Below are positions 1 through 5,672 of a stretch of 5,672 nt of DNA, piece after piece. A program made the position numbers and the translations under genes. Source of the stretch: Alphaproteobacteria bacterium (GTDB lineage: Bacteria > Pseudomonadota > Alphaproteobacteria > SHVP01). The stretch spans positions 1 through 5,672 of the forward strand of contig JAPKDI010000099.1 in assembly GCA_026421105.1 (NCBI GenBank), in the 5' to 3' direction. The stretch's first letter is position 1. Every line of letters starts with the position of its first letter. The notes beneath the pieces were generated by a model that did not search any database, was not told where the DNA came from, and saw only the letters and a list, made by a program, of their open reading frames with translations.

Positions 1-230
1 ACACGCCGCAGCGATAATTCGACCCGAAAAGAACCTTTCGGCCGCCCGAAATGAGAAAGCACCACGACACGTGCTCCGCGCGCCAGAAGTTCGCGCAGAG
101 TCGGTGTCAGCCTTTCGATCCGCAGGCCGTCCGTCATGTACAGATCTTCCATCGGGACATTGAGGTCGGCGCGAACCAGAACGGTTTTGCCGTCGACATC
201 GATATCATCGAGGGTGCGCAGCGTTTCCAT
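1..230 (-). CDS. pgk: Phosphoglycerate kinase, N-terminal part (cut by window edge)
   Basis: Phosphoglycerate kinase is a cytosolic enzyme that interconverts 1,3-bisphosphoglycerate + ADP and 3-phosphoglycerate + ATP in glycolysis, gluconeogenesis and the Calvin cycle. Reading the minus strand from 230 gives 76 complete codons beginning [19 protein letters not shown]. Family landmarks are in order: RADLNVP at residues 20-26 (substrate-binding Asp22 and Asn24), an arginine in TDGLRIER (Arg37), and LSHFGRPKG at 58-66, with His60 and Arg63 matching the family's H-x-x-R 3-phosphoglycerate contacts. ELSLRR at 71-76 matches the region just after that motif. The start is firm: an in-frame TAG lies two codons upstream (234-236), so ATG at 228-230 is the first possible start. 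No strong Shine-Dalgarno sequence precedes it. The family is usually about 390-400 residues, so roughly four fifths, including the ATP-binding C-terminal domain, lies beyond the left edge. The gene is co-directional with the transporter operon, 105 bp after it. Confidence 0.97.
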   Translation of the reverse strand, partial: METLRTLDDIDVDGKTVLVRADLNVPMEDLYMTDGLRIERLTPTLRELLARGARVVVLSHFGRPKGSFRVELSLRR

Positions 231-261
231 GGCCTATTTCGTAATGCGGTGACGGCGGCGC

Positions 262-290
262 ACCATACCGGCTCACCTCTGAGTCTTCAA
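262..290 (-). promoter_or_regulatory. Candidate sigma70-type promoter for pgk
   Basis: On the minus strand TTGAAG (290-285) and TATGGT (267-262) are separated by exactly 17 bp. Each matches 4 of 6 consensus bases (TTGACA, TATAAT). Transcription would begin near 255, giving a leader of about 25 nt before the pgk ATG at 230. The optimal spacing and the position between two functionally unrelated genes support it. Two 4/6 boxes can arise by chance in 105 bp, so this is a candidate only. No clear operator or riboswitch-like fold was seen in the rest of the gap (231-335). Confidence 0.4.
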
Positions 291-335
291 CGCAACCACC
301 ACCGCGGGCCGGGAAAAAGTGCGTTGGGCTGAGAT

Positions 336-2438
336 CTAAGTCGCAGTACTGAGCACCGGATCGACGGTAGACAATTCGTCAGCCGGGATGTGACAGGCAA
401 TGCTATGGCCAACTGCCGTCACAATGGTGGGCGGCAGTTCAGTTTCGCAGATCGCACCAACCTTGCGATGACACCGCGTGTGAAACGAGCACCCGGAGGG
501 CGGATTGAGGGCACTCGGCGGGCTGCCCTCAAGCATGATCCGCTTCTTCTTGTAGCGCGTGTTGGCGATAGGCACCGCGGAGAGCAATGCCTCGGTGTAG
601 GGGTGATAGGGCGGCGCAAAGACATCTTTGGTCAAGCCCGACTCCATGATGCGGCCTAGGTACATCACGACGACGTGGTCCGCGAGGTAGCGGACCACGC
701 CTAAGTCATGGCTGATGAACAGCAAGGTCGTGCCGTGCTCGCGTTGGATATCCATGAGCAATTCAGTCACCGCTGCTTGCACTGAAACATCGAGCGCTGA
801 AAGAGGCTCGTCCGCGACTACCAGCGAAGGATTGCCCGCGAAGGCCCGCGCGATGCCAACGCGCTGCTTTTGTCCGCCGGAGAGTTGCCGTGGTTTGCGG
901 TTGGCAAAATCACCTGGGAGTTTCACGAGCTCGAGTAGTTGCTTTACGCGGTTAGCGACCTCCACACGTGTTCCGTATTCGTTCGATAGCCGATTAACAA
1001 CACGCGCGATCTGCCAGCCAACTGTGTGACTTGGGTTGAGCGTCTCGTTGGGATCCTGAAACACCATCTGTAACGAAGCGAGTTGCGCCTTGCTCCGGTG
1101 TCGCACAGGTGTCGCACCGATCGGTTGACCGTCGAGCAGGATTTCGCCGTCTGTTGGTTTCTCAAGTCCCATAAGAACCTTAGCGAAGGTAGACTTCCCA
1201 CAGCCTGATTCGCCGACAATCGCCAGGGTCTCGCCGCGTTTCGCCGAGAGCGTAATAGCTTCATTGGCTTTCACATCCACCGTGCCGCGTCGCGATATCA
1301 GGGCACCGATGCCGCGATCCTTGATGGTGTAGTACTTCTTCAGGTCGGTGACCTTGAGTGCCTCGGCCGAGGCGACGCGCTGTGGTGCAACAGTCGGCTC
1401 ATCAGTGCTTTCAGCAGAAAAATCGATTGTCATCGACTTCGTACAACGCACATGGTGATCGACATCATCGCCCGATAAGGCCACTGGCCCGGTATCGCAT
1501 GTGCCTGCCTCGAAGTAATCACAACGTGGCGCGAAGTTGCACCCCTCGGGCCGTTCGTTCGGAAGTGGTAGCTGACCACGAATTGGCGCTAGTGGCTTGG
1601 CGGTCCTATCGGTATCGGGCAACGGAATGCAGTCGAACAGGCCCTTGGTGTAGGGATGGCGTGGGGTGTCAAACAATGCGTCCACCCCGGCCTCCTCAAC
1701 CACCTCGCCTGAATACATGACGTTGACCCGCGAACATGTTTCAAGCACCAAGCCAAGATTGTGCGAGATGTAGAGCATGCCGGTCTGGTGTTTCTCTGCG
1801 AGCGACGCGATCAGGTCGACGATGCCCGCCTCCACGGTGACATCAAGCGCCGTCGTCGGTTCATCAAGCAGCAAGAGGGATGGTCGCGAGAGTAGCGCCA
1901 TGGCGATGACTACACGTTGTTGCTGCCCGCCAGAAATCTGATGCGGGTAGGATGACGCCACGCGCGCGGGATCTGGCAACCCAACATCGTCCAACGCTGA
2001 CAGGCTCAAATCATAGGCTTCGTGACGGCTTGCATTCTCGTGATAGACCGGCACTTCGATCAATTGATCGCCGATTGTCATGCTCGGGTTCAACGATGAC
2101 ATCGGTTCCTGATAGACCATTGCGATTTCTCCGCCTCGCAACTTACGCAATTCGTCCGCGGGGAGGGTCATGATGTCCCGCCCCTTGAACAAAATTTGAC
2201 CACCTACAATGGCGCCATTCCGCCCGAGGTAGCGCATGATCGCTAAAGCCACCGTCGATTTTCCGCAGCCCGACTCACCGACCAACCCGATCGCTTCACT
2301 GGTACCCAAGCGCAACGAGAAGTCGATAACCGCCGGGATTTCACCGGTACGGCTATAATAGGAGATCGATAAGTTTCGAATATCAAGGAGCGGTGCATCC
2401 GCCACCGGGGTCTGGCCCAGCATCACTTGTTCAGTCAT
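336..2438 (-). CDS. Fused two-domain ATPase of a Dpp/Opp-type ABC importer
   Basis: This 700-residue cytoplasmic protein carries both ATPases (DppD-like then DppF-like) in one chain, as GsiA does, and would power the two permeases encoded upstream. Domain 1: Walker A GESGCGKST 54-62, Q-loop Gln110, signature SGGQQQR 169-175, Walker B with Asp192-Glu193, H-loop His226 (SHN). Its oligopeptide-transporter C-terminal extension starts HPYTKGLF at 261 and has Cys300, 306, 314 and 332. A Ser/Thr/Glu-containing linker covers about 334-358. Domain 2: Walker A 409-417, Gln461, LSGGQKQR 519-526, Asp543-Glu544, His577, extension HPYTEALL at 612 and Cys650, 656, 664 and 682. All catalytic motifs in both halves look intact, so both sites may hydrolyse ATP. 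ATG at 2438 is chosen because AGAGAGG lies 9 nt upstream and it overlaps the preceding permease stop by 8 nt. A longer reading from 2504 would add 22 atypical residues inside the permease gene. The substrate is not determinable from this subunit. Confidence 0.96.
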   Translation of the reverse strand: MTEQVMLGQTPVADAPLLDIRNLSISYYSRTGEIPAVIDFSLRLGTSEAIGLVGESGCGKSTVALAIMRYLGRNGAIVGGQILFKGRDIMTLPADELRKLRGGEIAMVYQEPMSSLNPSMTIGDQLIEVPVYHENASRHEAYDLSLSALDDVGLPDPARVASSYPHQISGGQQQRVVIAMALLSRPSLLLLDEPTTALDVTVEAGIVDLIASLAEKHQTGMLYISHNLGLVLETCSRVNVMYSGEVVEEAGVDALFDTPRHPYTKGLFDCIPLPDTDRTAKPLAPIRGQLPLPNERPEGCNFAPRCDYFEAGTCDTGPVALSGDDVDHHVRCTKSMTIDFSAESTDEPTVAPQRVASAEALKVTDLKKYYTIKDRGIGALISRRGTVDVKANEAITLSAKRGETLAIVGESGCGKSTFAKVLMGLEKPTDGEILLDGQPIGATPVRHRSKAQLASLQMVFQDPNETLNPSHTVGWQIARVVNRLSNEYGTRVEVANRVKQLLELVKLPGDFANRKPRQLSGGQKQRVGIARAFAGNPSLVVADEPLSALDVSVQAAVTELLMDIQREHGTTLLFISHDLGVVRYLADHVVVMYLGRIMESGLTKDVFAPPYHPYTEALLSAVPIANTRYKKKRIMLEGSPPSALNPPSGCSFHTRCHRKVGAICETELPPTIVTAVGHSIACHIPADELSTVDPVLSTAT

Positions 2439-3327
2439 GCAACGAGACCTCTCTGATCCCGTCAGCGAGTAAATTGAATCCCAACACCAACGACGAGATA
2501 GCAATGCACGGAATGATGGTCATGTGCGGGAATGCTAGGGCAAGCGCGCGAGATTCATTGATCATACCACCCCAATCCGGGTCGGGTGGTGGCAGGCCAA
2601 GGCCTAGGAAGCCTAGGACACCGATCGTGATGATCACATAGCCGATGCGTAGGCAACTATCGACAATCAACGGCCCACGGGCATTCGGTAGGATTTCAAC
2701 CAGCATAATGTACCAAGGACTCTCACCCCGGGTCTGTGCTGCTGCCACATAGTTGCGGGTGCGGAGGTCAAGCACCAAGCTTCGCACGATGCGCATCACT
2801 CCCGGTGCGCTCGCAAATGTCACAGCGATAATGATGTTTATACCCGACGCGCCTATCGTCACGATGATCAGGATGTAGAGTACAAGAACAGGAAACGACA
2901 AAATAATGTCGCTCAGGCGCGACAGAACGTCGTCGGCCCAACCGCCGAAATATCCCGCTGCTAAGCCCATCATGATGCCGACGATATATGCGCTTGCTGT
3001 GGCTAACGGAGCAAAAAAGAGAACTGTTCGCGCACCCCACATGATACGGCTCAATATGTCGCGCCCTAACTGGTCGGTACCCAGTAAGAATAGGCCCCCG
3101 TCGGGAGCTGCGGCGAATGGCAGCGCAAACGGCTGGATCTGCGCATTCGGTGGGAATGGTGCAATTAGTGGTGCCAACAAAGCTACTGCGATCCAAAAGA
3201 CGACCAGCGTGCAGCCAGCAATGGCAATCTTGCTTTCCCTTAACACCGCCAGCGAGCGGAGCACTCTTACCAATGAGCGCGTGATTGCGTTAGAAGCGAA
3301 TGCTGATGGTGTGTCCGGTGCGCTCAT
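2431..3327 (-). CDS. DppC/OppC-type ABC permease
   Basis: This 298-residue inner-membrane protein is the second half of the permease heterodimer that forms the substrate channel. A cytoplasmic N-terminus (about 1-33) leads into the first membrane segment at about 34-56. A periplasmic stretch follows, then the family motif LGTDQLGRDILSRIMWGAR (82-100). Further hydrophobic segments lie at about 102-126, 141-158, 162-176, 225-245 and 268-288. The EAA-type cytoplasmic loop that docks on the ATPase is at about 193-222 (YVAAAQTRG...LPNARGPLIV). The typical C-terminal FLGLGLPPPDPDWGGMI is at 240-256. Length is normal for the family. The start at 3327 gives an ATGA overlap with the upstream permease stop and the usual N-terminus. 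A longer frame from 3417 would add 30 unlikely residues within the upstream gene. No Shine-Dalgarno sequence is evident, so translation is probably coupled to the upstream gene. The stop overlaps the ATPase start by 8 nt. Confidence 0.95.
   Translation of the reverse strand: MSAPDTPSAFASNAITRSLVRVLRSLAVLRESKIAIAGCTLVVFWIAVALLAPLIAPFPPNAQIQPFALPFAAAPDGGLFLLGTDQLGRDILSRIMWGARTVLFFAPLATASAYIVGIMMGLAAGYFGGWADDVLSRLSDIILSFPVLVLYILIIVTIGASGINIIIAVTFASAPGVMRIVRSLVLDLRTRNYVAAAQTRGESPWYIMLVEILPNARGPLIVDSCLRIGYVIITIGVLGFLGLGLPPPDPDWGGMINESRALALAFPHMTIIPCIAISSLVLGFNLLADGIREVSLHD
2448..2454 (-). promoter_or_regulatory. Ribosome-binding site of the fused ATPase gene
   Basis: The minus strand reads AGAGAGG followed by 9 nt and then ATG at 2438. 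It lies inside the 3' end of the preceding permease gene. It is the clearest Shine-Dalgarno match seen in the operon and decides the ATPase start. Confidence 0.65.
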
Positions 3328-4256
3328 GCCAACCGGATCCGCGGATTGAGGTAGGTATAGCCGATGTCTGCCAGCGTCTGGGTGGCTACAGCGACGAATA
3401 CTGCAACCATTGTGCATGCCTCAATCAAGTAGATGTCTTGGTTCAGCGACGCCTCCAAGATCAATCCGCCGAACCCCTTGTAGGCAAAAAAGAACTCGAC
3501 GACGATGACCCCCGAGAGCAACCAATTCACCTGCAGCATGATCACCGTAAACGGAGCTATTAGGGCATTCCGTAATGCATGGCGAAAAACCACGCGGCTA
3601 AACGGCAACCCCTTAAGAACTGCAGTTCGAATGTAAGGTGTCGTCATCACCTCAGCCATCGACGCCCGGGTCATGCGGGTGACGTAGCCCACGTCATAAA
3701 GGATGAGCACCATCACCGGCAGGAAGAGCTGCAGCGGGTCAAAGCCGTCTGTCATCCCAGAAGTGCCGGGCAAGACCCCTAGCGCAAAGACGAAGATCGC
3801 GGACAGGAAGACGGCACTCGCGAATTCAGGCACCGAAGTTGTGATAATGCTGGTGATGGAAATTGCGCGATCTAAAGCCGAACCCTCACGCATACCCGCC
3901 AATACGCCTAGCGTTAGAGAAAGTGGTACCAGGATGGCAAAGGTCCAGAAGCCGAGTATTGCGGTATTCCAAAGTCGTGGCCACAGGACATCCGCAACCG
4001 GTACTTTGAAGCGAATCGAGTCGCCGAAGTCGCCGGTCAATATGCCACTAAGCCAGCTCAGGTAGCGCGTCCAGACTGGTTCGAGGTAGCCGTTGGCTTC
4101 GAGCCACAAGGTGCGCTGTTCTTCGGACGAGTAGGGGCCCAATACTTTTGTCGCCACGTTACCGGGCTGCAGTTCGAGCAAGACAAACAGCAGCAGCGAG
4201 ACAATTAGCATTGTGAGGATCATGAGGCTCAGGCGCTTAACTGTAAAAATGAGCAT
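3324..4256 (-). CDS. DppB/OppB-type ABC permease
   Basis: This 310-residue inner-membrane protein is the first permease of the importer and partner of the DppC-type protein encoded next. The N-terminus MLIFTVKRLSLMILTMLIVS is the usual cytoplasmic stub plus first membrane helix (about 9-28), followed by ELQPGN (29-33), equivalent to the family's LxPGDP. A periplasmic region (about 34-95) includes the conserved-type LSGILTGDFGDSI (69-81). Further hydrophobic segments lie at about 98-121, 143-163, 173-192, 230-255 and 280-298. The EAA-type ATPase-docking loop is at about 206-229 (YIRTAVLKGLPFSRVVFRHALRNA). ATG at 4256 is the first start after an in-frame TGA three codons upstream (4263-4265). 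No good Shine-Dalgarno sequence precedes it. The gene lies just after a terminator-like hairpin, so its expression probably depends on read-through. Length is typical (about 305-340 residues). Confidence 0.95.
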   Translation of the reverse strand: MLIFTVKRLSLMILTMLIVSLLLFVLLELQPGNVATKVLGPYSSEEQRTLWLEANGYLEPVWTRYLSWLSGILTGDFGDSIRFKVPVADVLWPRLWNTAILGFWTFAILVPLSLTLGVLAGMREGSALDRAISITSIITTSVPEFASAVFLSAIFVFALGVLPGTSGMTDGFDPLQLFLPVMVLILYDVGYVTRMTRASMAEVMTTPYIRTAVLKGLPFSRVVFRHALRNALIAPFTVIMLQVNWLLSGVIVVEFFFAYKGFGGLILEASLNQDIYLIEACTMVAVFVAVATQTLADIGYTYLNPRIRLA

Positions 4257-4290
4257 CTGAGTTCAGTGTTCGAGTGCGATTAAGAGTTGC

Positions 4291-4331
4291 AAAAAAATGG
4301 GCTGGCCCGACCTCGCGCCGCAACCAGCCCA
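4291..4331 (-). terminator. Intrinsic-terminator-like hairpin between binding protein and permease
   Basis: In the minus-strand transcript TGGGCTGG (4331-4324) and CCAGCCCA (4305-4298) form a perfect 8-bp stem around an 18-nt loop. Seven T residues (4297-4291) follow immediately. The hairpin begins 22 nt after the binding-protein stop codon and ends 34 nt before the permease start. The T-run is on one side only, so termination would act in the minus direction. Placement inside an importer operon suggests partial termination, giving more binding protein than permease; it may also protect the upstream mRNA's 3' end. The large loop could lower its efficiency. Confidence 0.75.
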
Positions 4332-4352
4332 ATCTATTCAGTGTGGCAGAGC

Positions 4353-5672
4353 CTATGCGAGCCACGTCTTATTGTAGTGATGCTCGAGTGCAACATGGGC
4401 GTAGATATTTTTGACCCGTGTTGAGCGTGCTACAAATACTGACCGAAAGAAAGTCTGGGCGATCACAGCGTCATCACGCAGTACACCCTGCACCTCGGCC
4501 ATCACTTTACGCCGCTCATTCACATCAGCCAAACCACCTGCCTTATTGAGCAACTCGTCGAACATAGGGTTATTGTACGAGGTCTCGTTCCACGCAACGC
4601 CAGAGCGATAAGCGAGGTTCAGGACTTGCACGCCTAGCGGACGGTGGCTCCAGGCTGTGAAGCCAAAGGGTGTCGACTTCCAACGATCCCAGTAAGTACC
4701 GCCTGGCATCACATTGATTTCCATGTCGATACCGGCTGGCTTTAGCATTTCTGCTATCGCCTTACAGGTGTTCTGTTCCCACGAGGGGTTTGCCACACAG
4801 TCAATCTTGATTTTTAGGCCGTTCGCATGACCGGCTTCGGCCAAGAGCCGTTTGGCCTTCGCGTAATCCTGCTTGAGAGGCGGCAGTTCTGCGTGGTCGG
4901 GATGCACTGGCGCAACATGGTCGTCATATCCGACTGCGCCGAGGCCGCTATATACAACTTCTAGAATGCGCGGCCTGTCTAGGCATGCTTGGATCGCTTG
5001 GCGCACTCGGATGTCGTCAAAAGGCGCCTCGGTCACTTTCATGCGTGCGACACCAGTTTGAGCCGTAACCGCCTGCATTACTTCAATGCTTGGAAGCATT
5101 TTCAGGGTCGGAACTTGCTCGACGCTGCTCTGGTAGTTCGTATCAATTTGGCCCGACGCGAAGGCTGCGATTTCGGCCGCAGGATCGTCGCCGTTGTCGA
5201 CGTATGTAATTTGATCGAGATAGACGTCACCGTTCCAGTGTGCCTCCGCCCGCTTTTTCAGAACGGCAATTTCACCAACGCCAAAGCGATCAAACGAGAA
5301 TGCGCCGGTACCGATACCATTCTCTTTCAAATCTCCACCTTCGAAACTTCGATGGGTAATTAATGCCGGATAGTCAGCCATTGATTCCGGCAGCGAAAGG
5401 TCCGCGCGCGTGAGGTTGAAGCGCACGGTGTGAGCGTCGACCCGCTCCAATACCCCGGGTGCCATCCTAATCGACATCTTTGCTTTGCCGTCCTCGTCCT
5501 TCTCACCGGTGTCGACGGTCTCTGTCATGGCACTAAACCGGCCCTGATTGGACGATCCTGTCGCAGGGTCCAGCCAGCGCTCGAAGTTTGCAATCACATC
5601 ATCGGAACCGAATTCGTCACCGTTAGACCACTTCACACCCTTACGCAGGTTGAATGTCCAAGTTTTCAGGTC
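4353..5672 (-). CDS. Family-5 periplasmic solute-binding protein (N-terminus cut by window edge)
   Basis: This is the extracytoplasmic receptor of the importer. It captures the substrate and hands it to the permeases. The frame is open from the right edge, giving 439 residues that start within DLKTWTFNLRKG, the family-5 (SBP_bac_5, DppA/OppA-like) strand. GDEFGSDDV (18-26) follows, equivalent to the family's G-x-x-F-T-A-D-D-V. Other landmarks are GTGAFSFDRF (121-130), FDDIRVRQAIQACLDR (218-233) and the C-terminal helix region NPMFDELLNKAGG (368-380). Family members are about 500-560 residues, so roughly 80-110 residues are missing, including the expected Sec signal peptide and true start. A GTG at 5636 could be read as a start but lies inside this conserved region. 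Cys292 and Cys303 might form a disulfide in the periplasm (inference). The gene is first among those visible. The substrate is unknown: peptides are the family default, but other small molecules are possible. Confidence 0.94.
   Translation of the reverse strand, partial: DLKTWTFNLRKGVKWSNGDEFGSDDVIANFERWLDPATGSSNQGRFSAMTETVDTGEKDEDGKAKMSIRMAPGVLERVDAHTVRFNLTRADLSLPESMADYPALITHRSFEGGDLKENGIGTGAFSFDRFGVGEIAVLKKRAEAHWNGDVYLDQITYVDNGDDPAAEIAAFASGQIDTNYQSSVEQVPTLKMLPSIEVMQAVTAQTGVARMKVTEAPFDDIRVRQAIQACLDRPRILEVVYSGLGAVGYDDHVAPVHPDHAELPPLKQDYAKAKRLLAEAGHANGLKIKIDCVANPSWEQNTCKAIAEMLKPAGIDMEINVMPGGTYWDRWKSTPFGFTAWSHRPLGVQVLNLAYRSGVAWNETSYNNPMFDELLNKAGGLADVNERRKVMAEVQGVLRDDAVIAQTFFRSVFVARSTRVKNIYAHVALEHHYNKTWLA

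Noticed and set aside
51..332. Plus-strand open frame of 93 codons over the left end
   Set aside because: It is the reverse shadow of the pgk start and its upstream gap. The minus-strand reading has clear Pgk motifs, while this frame shows no recognisable domain.
301..350. Possible terminator between the ATPase gene and pgk
   Set aside because: A TTTTT run is present on the minus strand, but the only stem before it is TGCG/CGCA with an 18-nt loop, too weak to call.
2439..2504. Upstream extension of the ATPase start to 2504
   Set aside because: It would add 22 atypical residues lying inside the permease gene, and the good ribosome-binding site at 2448-2454 points to ATG 2438.
2906..3349. Plus-strand open frame of 147 codons
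   Set aside because: It lies opposite the DppC-type permease, whose motifs and overlaps are clear. The plus-strand product has no recognisable features. The other plus-strand frames across 390-5363 are rejected for the same reason.
3328..3417. Upstream extension of the DppC-type permease to 3417
   Set aside because: The 30 extra residues are Arg/Cys/His-rich, unlike family N-termini, and overlap the DppB-type coding sequence. The ATGA overlap supports 3327.
4257..4297. Possible promoter just after the terminator for the permease genes
   Set aside because: TTGCAA at the T-run has no acceptable -10 box at 16-18 bp (ACACTG at 17), so it does not support a promoter call.
4262..4344. Direct repeat TTCAGTGT at 4262-4269 and 4337-4344 on either side of the terminator
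   Set aside because: Only 8 bp long and not a recognisable operator. It is not palindromic and could easily be chance.
1..5672. Novel system, mobile element, CRISPR array, tRNA or other RNA gene
   Set aside because: Nearly every base is accounted for by the importer operon and pgk. No repeat array, terminal inverted repeats, transposase motif or tRNA-like fold was seen by eye.

Overview
The window is almost entirely minus-strand coding sequence. It carries most of one ABC importer operon of the peptide/nickel (Dpp/Opp) class, followed downstream by the start of a phosphoglycerate kinase gene cut by the left edge. GC content looks to be in the mid-50s percent, judged from a few sample lines. 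The protein style suggests an alphaproteobacterium, probably Rhizobiales or a relative: a Pgk beginning [19 protein letters not shown], one fused two-domain Dpp-type ATPase, and a family-5 binding protein of the kind common in rhizobia. This placement is inference from remembered sequence style, not a search.

Layout in the direction of transcription (right to left). (1) 5672-4353: periplasmic solute-binding protein, missing its N-terminus and signal peptide at the right edge. (2) 4352-4257: a 96-bp gap holding a strong intrinsic-terminator-like hairpin (8-bp perfect stem plus T7). (3) 4256-3324: DppB-type permease. (4) 3327-2431: DppC-type permease, overlapping the previous gene by 4 nt (ATGA). 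(5) 2438-336: a 700-residue fused ATPase with two complete nucleotide-binding domains, overlapping the previous gene by 8 nt (ATGACTGA). (6) 335-231: a 105-bp gap with a plausible sigma70-type promoter. (7) 230-1: the first 76 codons of pgk.

The binding protein would capture a substrate in the periplasm and deliver it to the heterodimeric permease, and the fused protein would supply both ATPase sites. The substrate cannot be read from the sequence; peptides are the default for the family, but opines, sugars, metal chelates and other small molecules are also known. The hairpin after the binding-protein gene would let that protein be made in excess over the membrane parts. The two short overlaps suggest coupled translation of both permeases and the ATPase. 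Pgk is a central glycolytic/gluconeogenic enzyme, probably transcribed separately, with no evident functional link to the transporter.

I found no mobile element, CRISPR array, RNA gene or defence-type module. This is a well-formed but ordinary transporter locus. The points most worth a second look are the terminator inside the operon, the duplicated four-cysteine pattern in the fused ATPase, a perfect 10-bp hairpin inside the ATPase gene, and the unusual neighbour of pgk.
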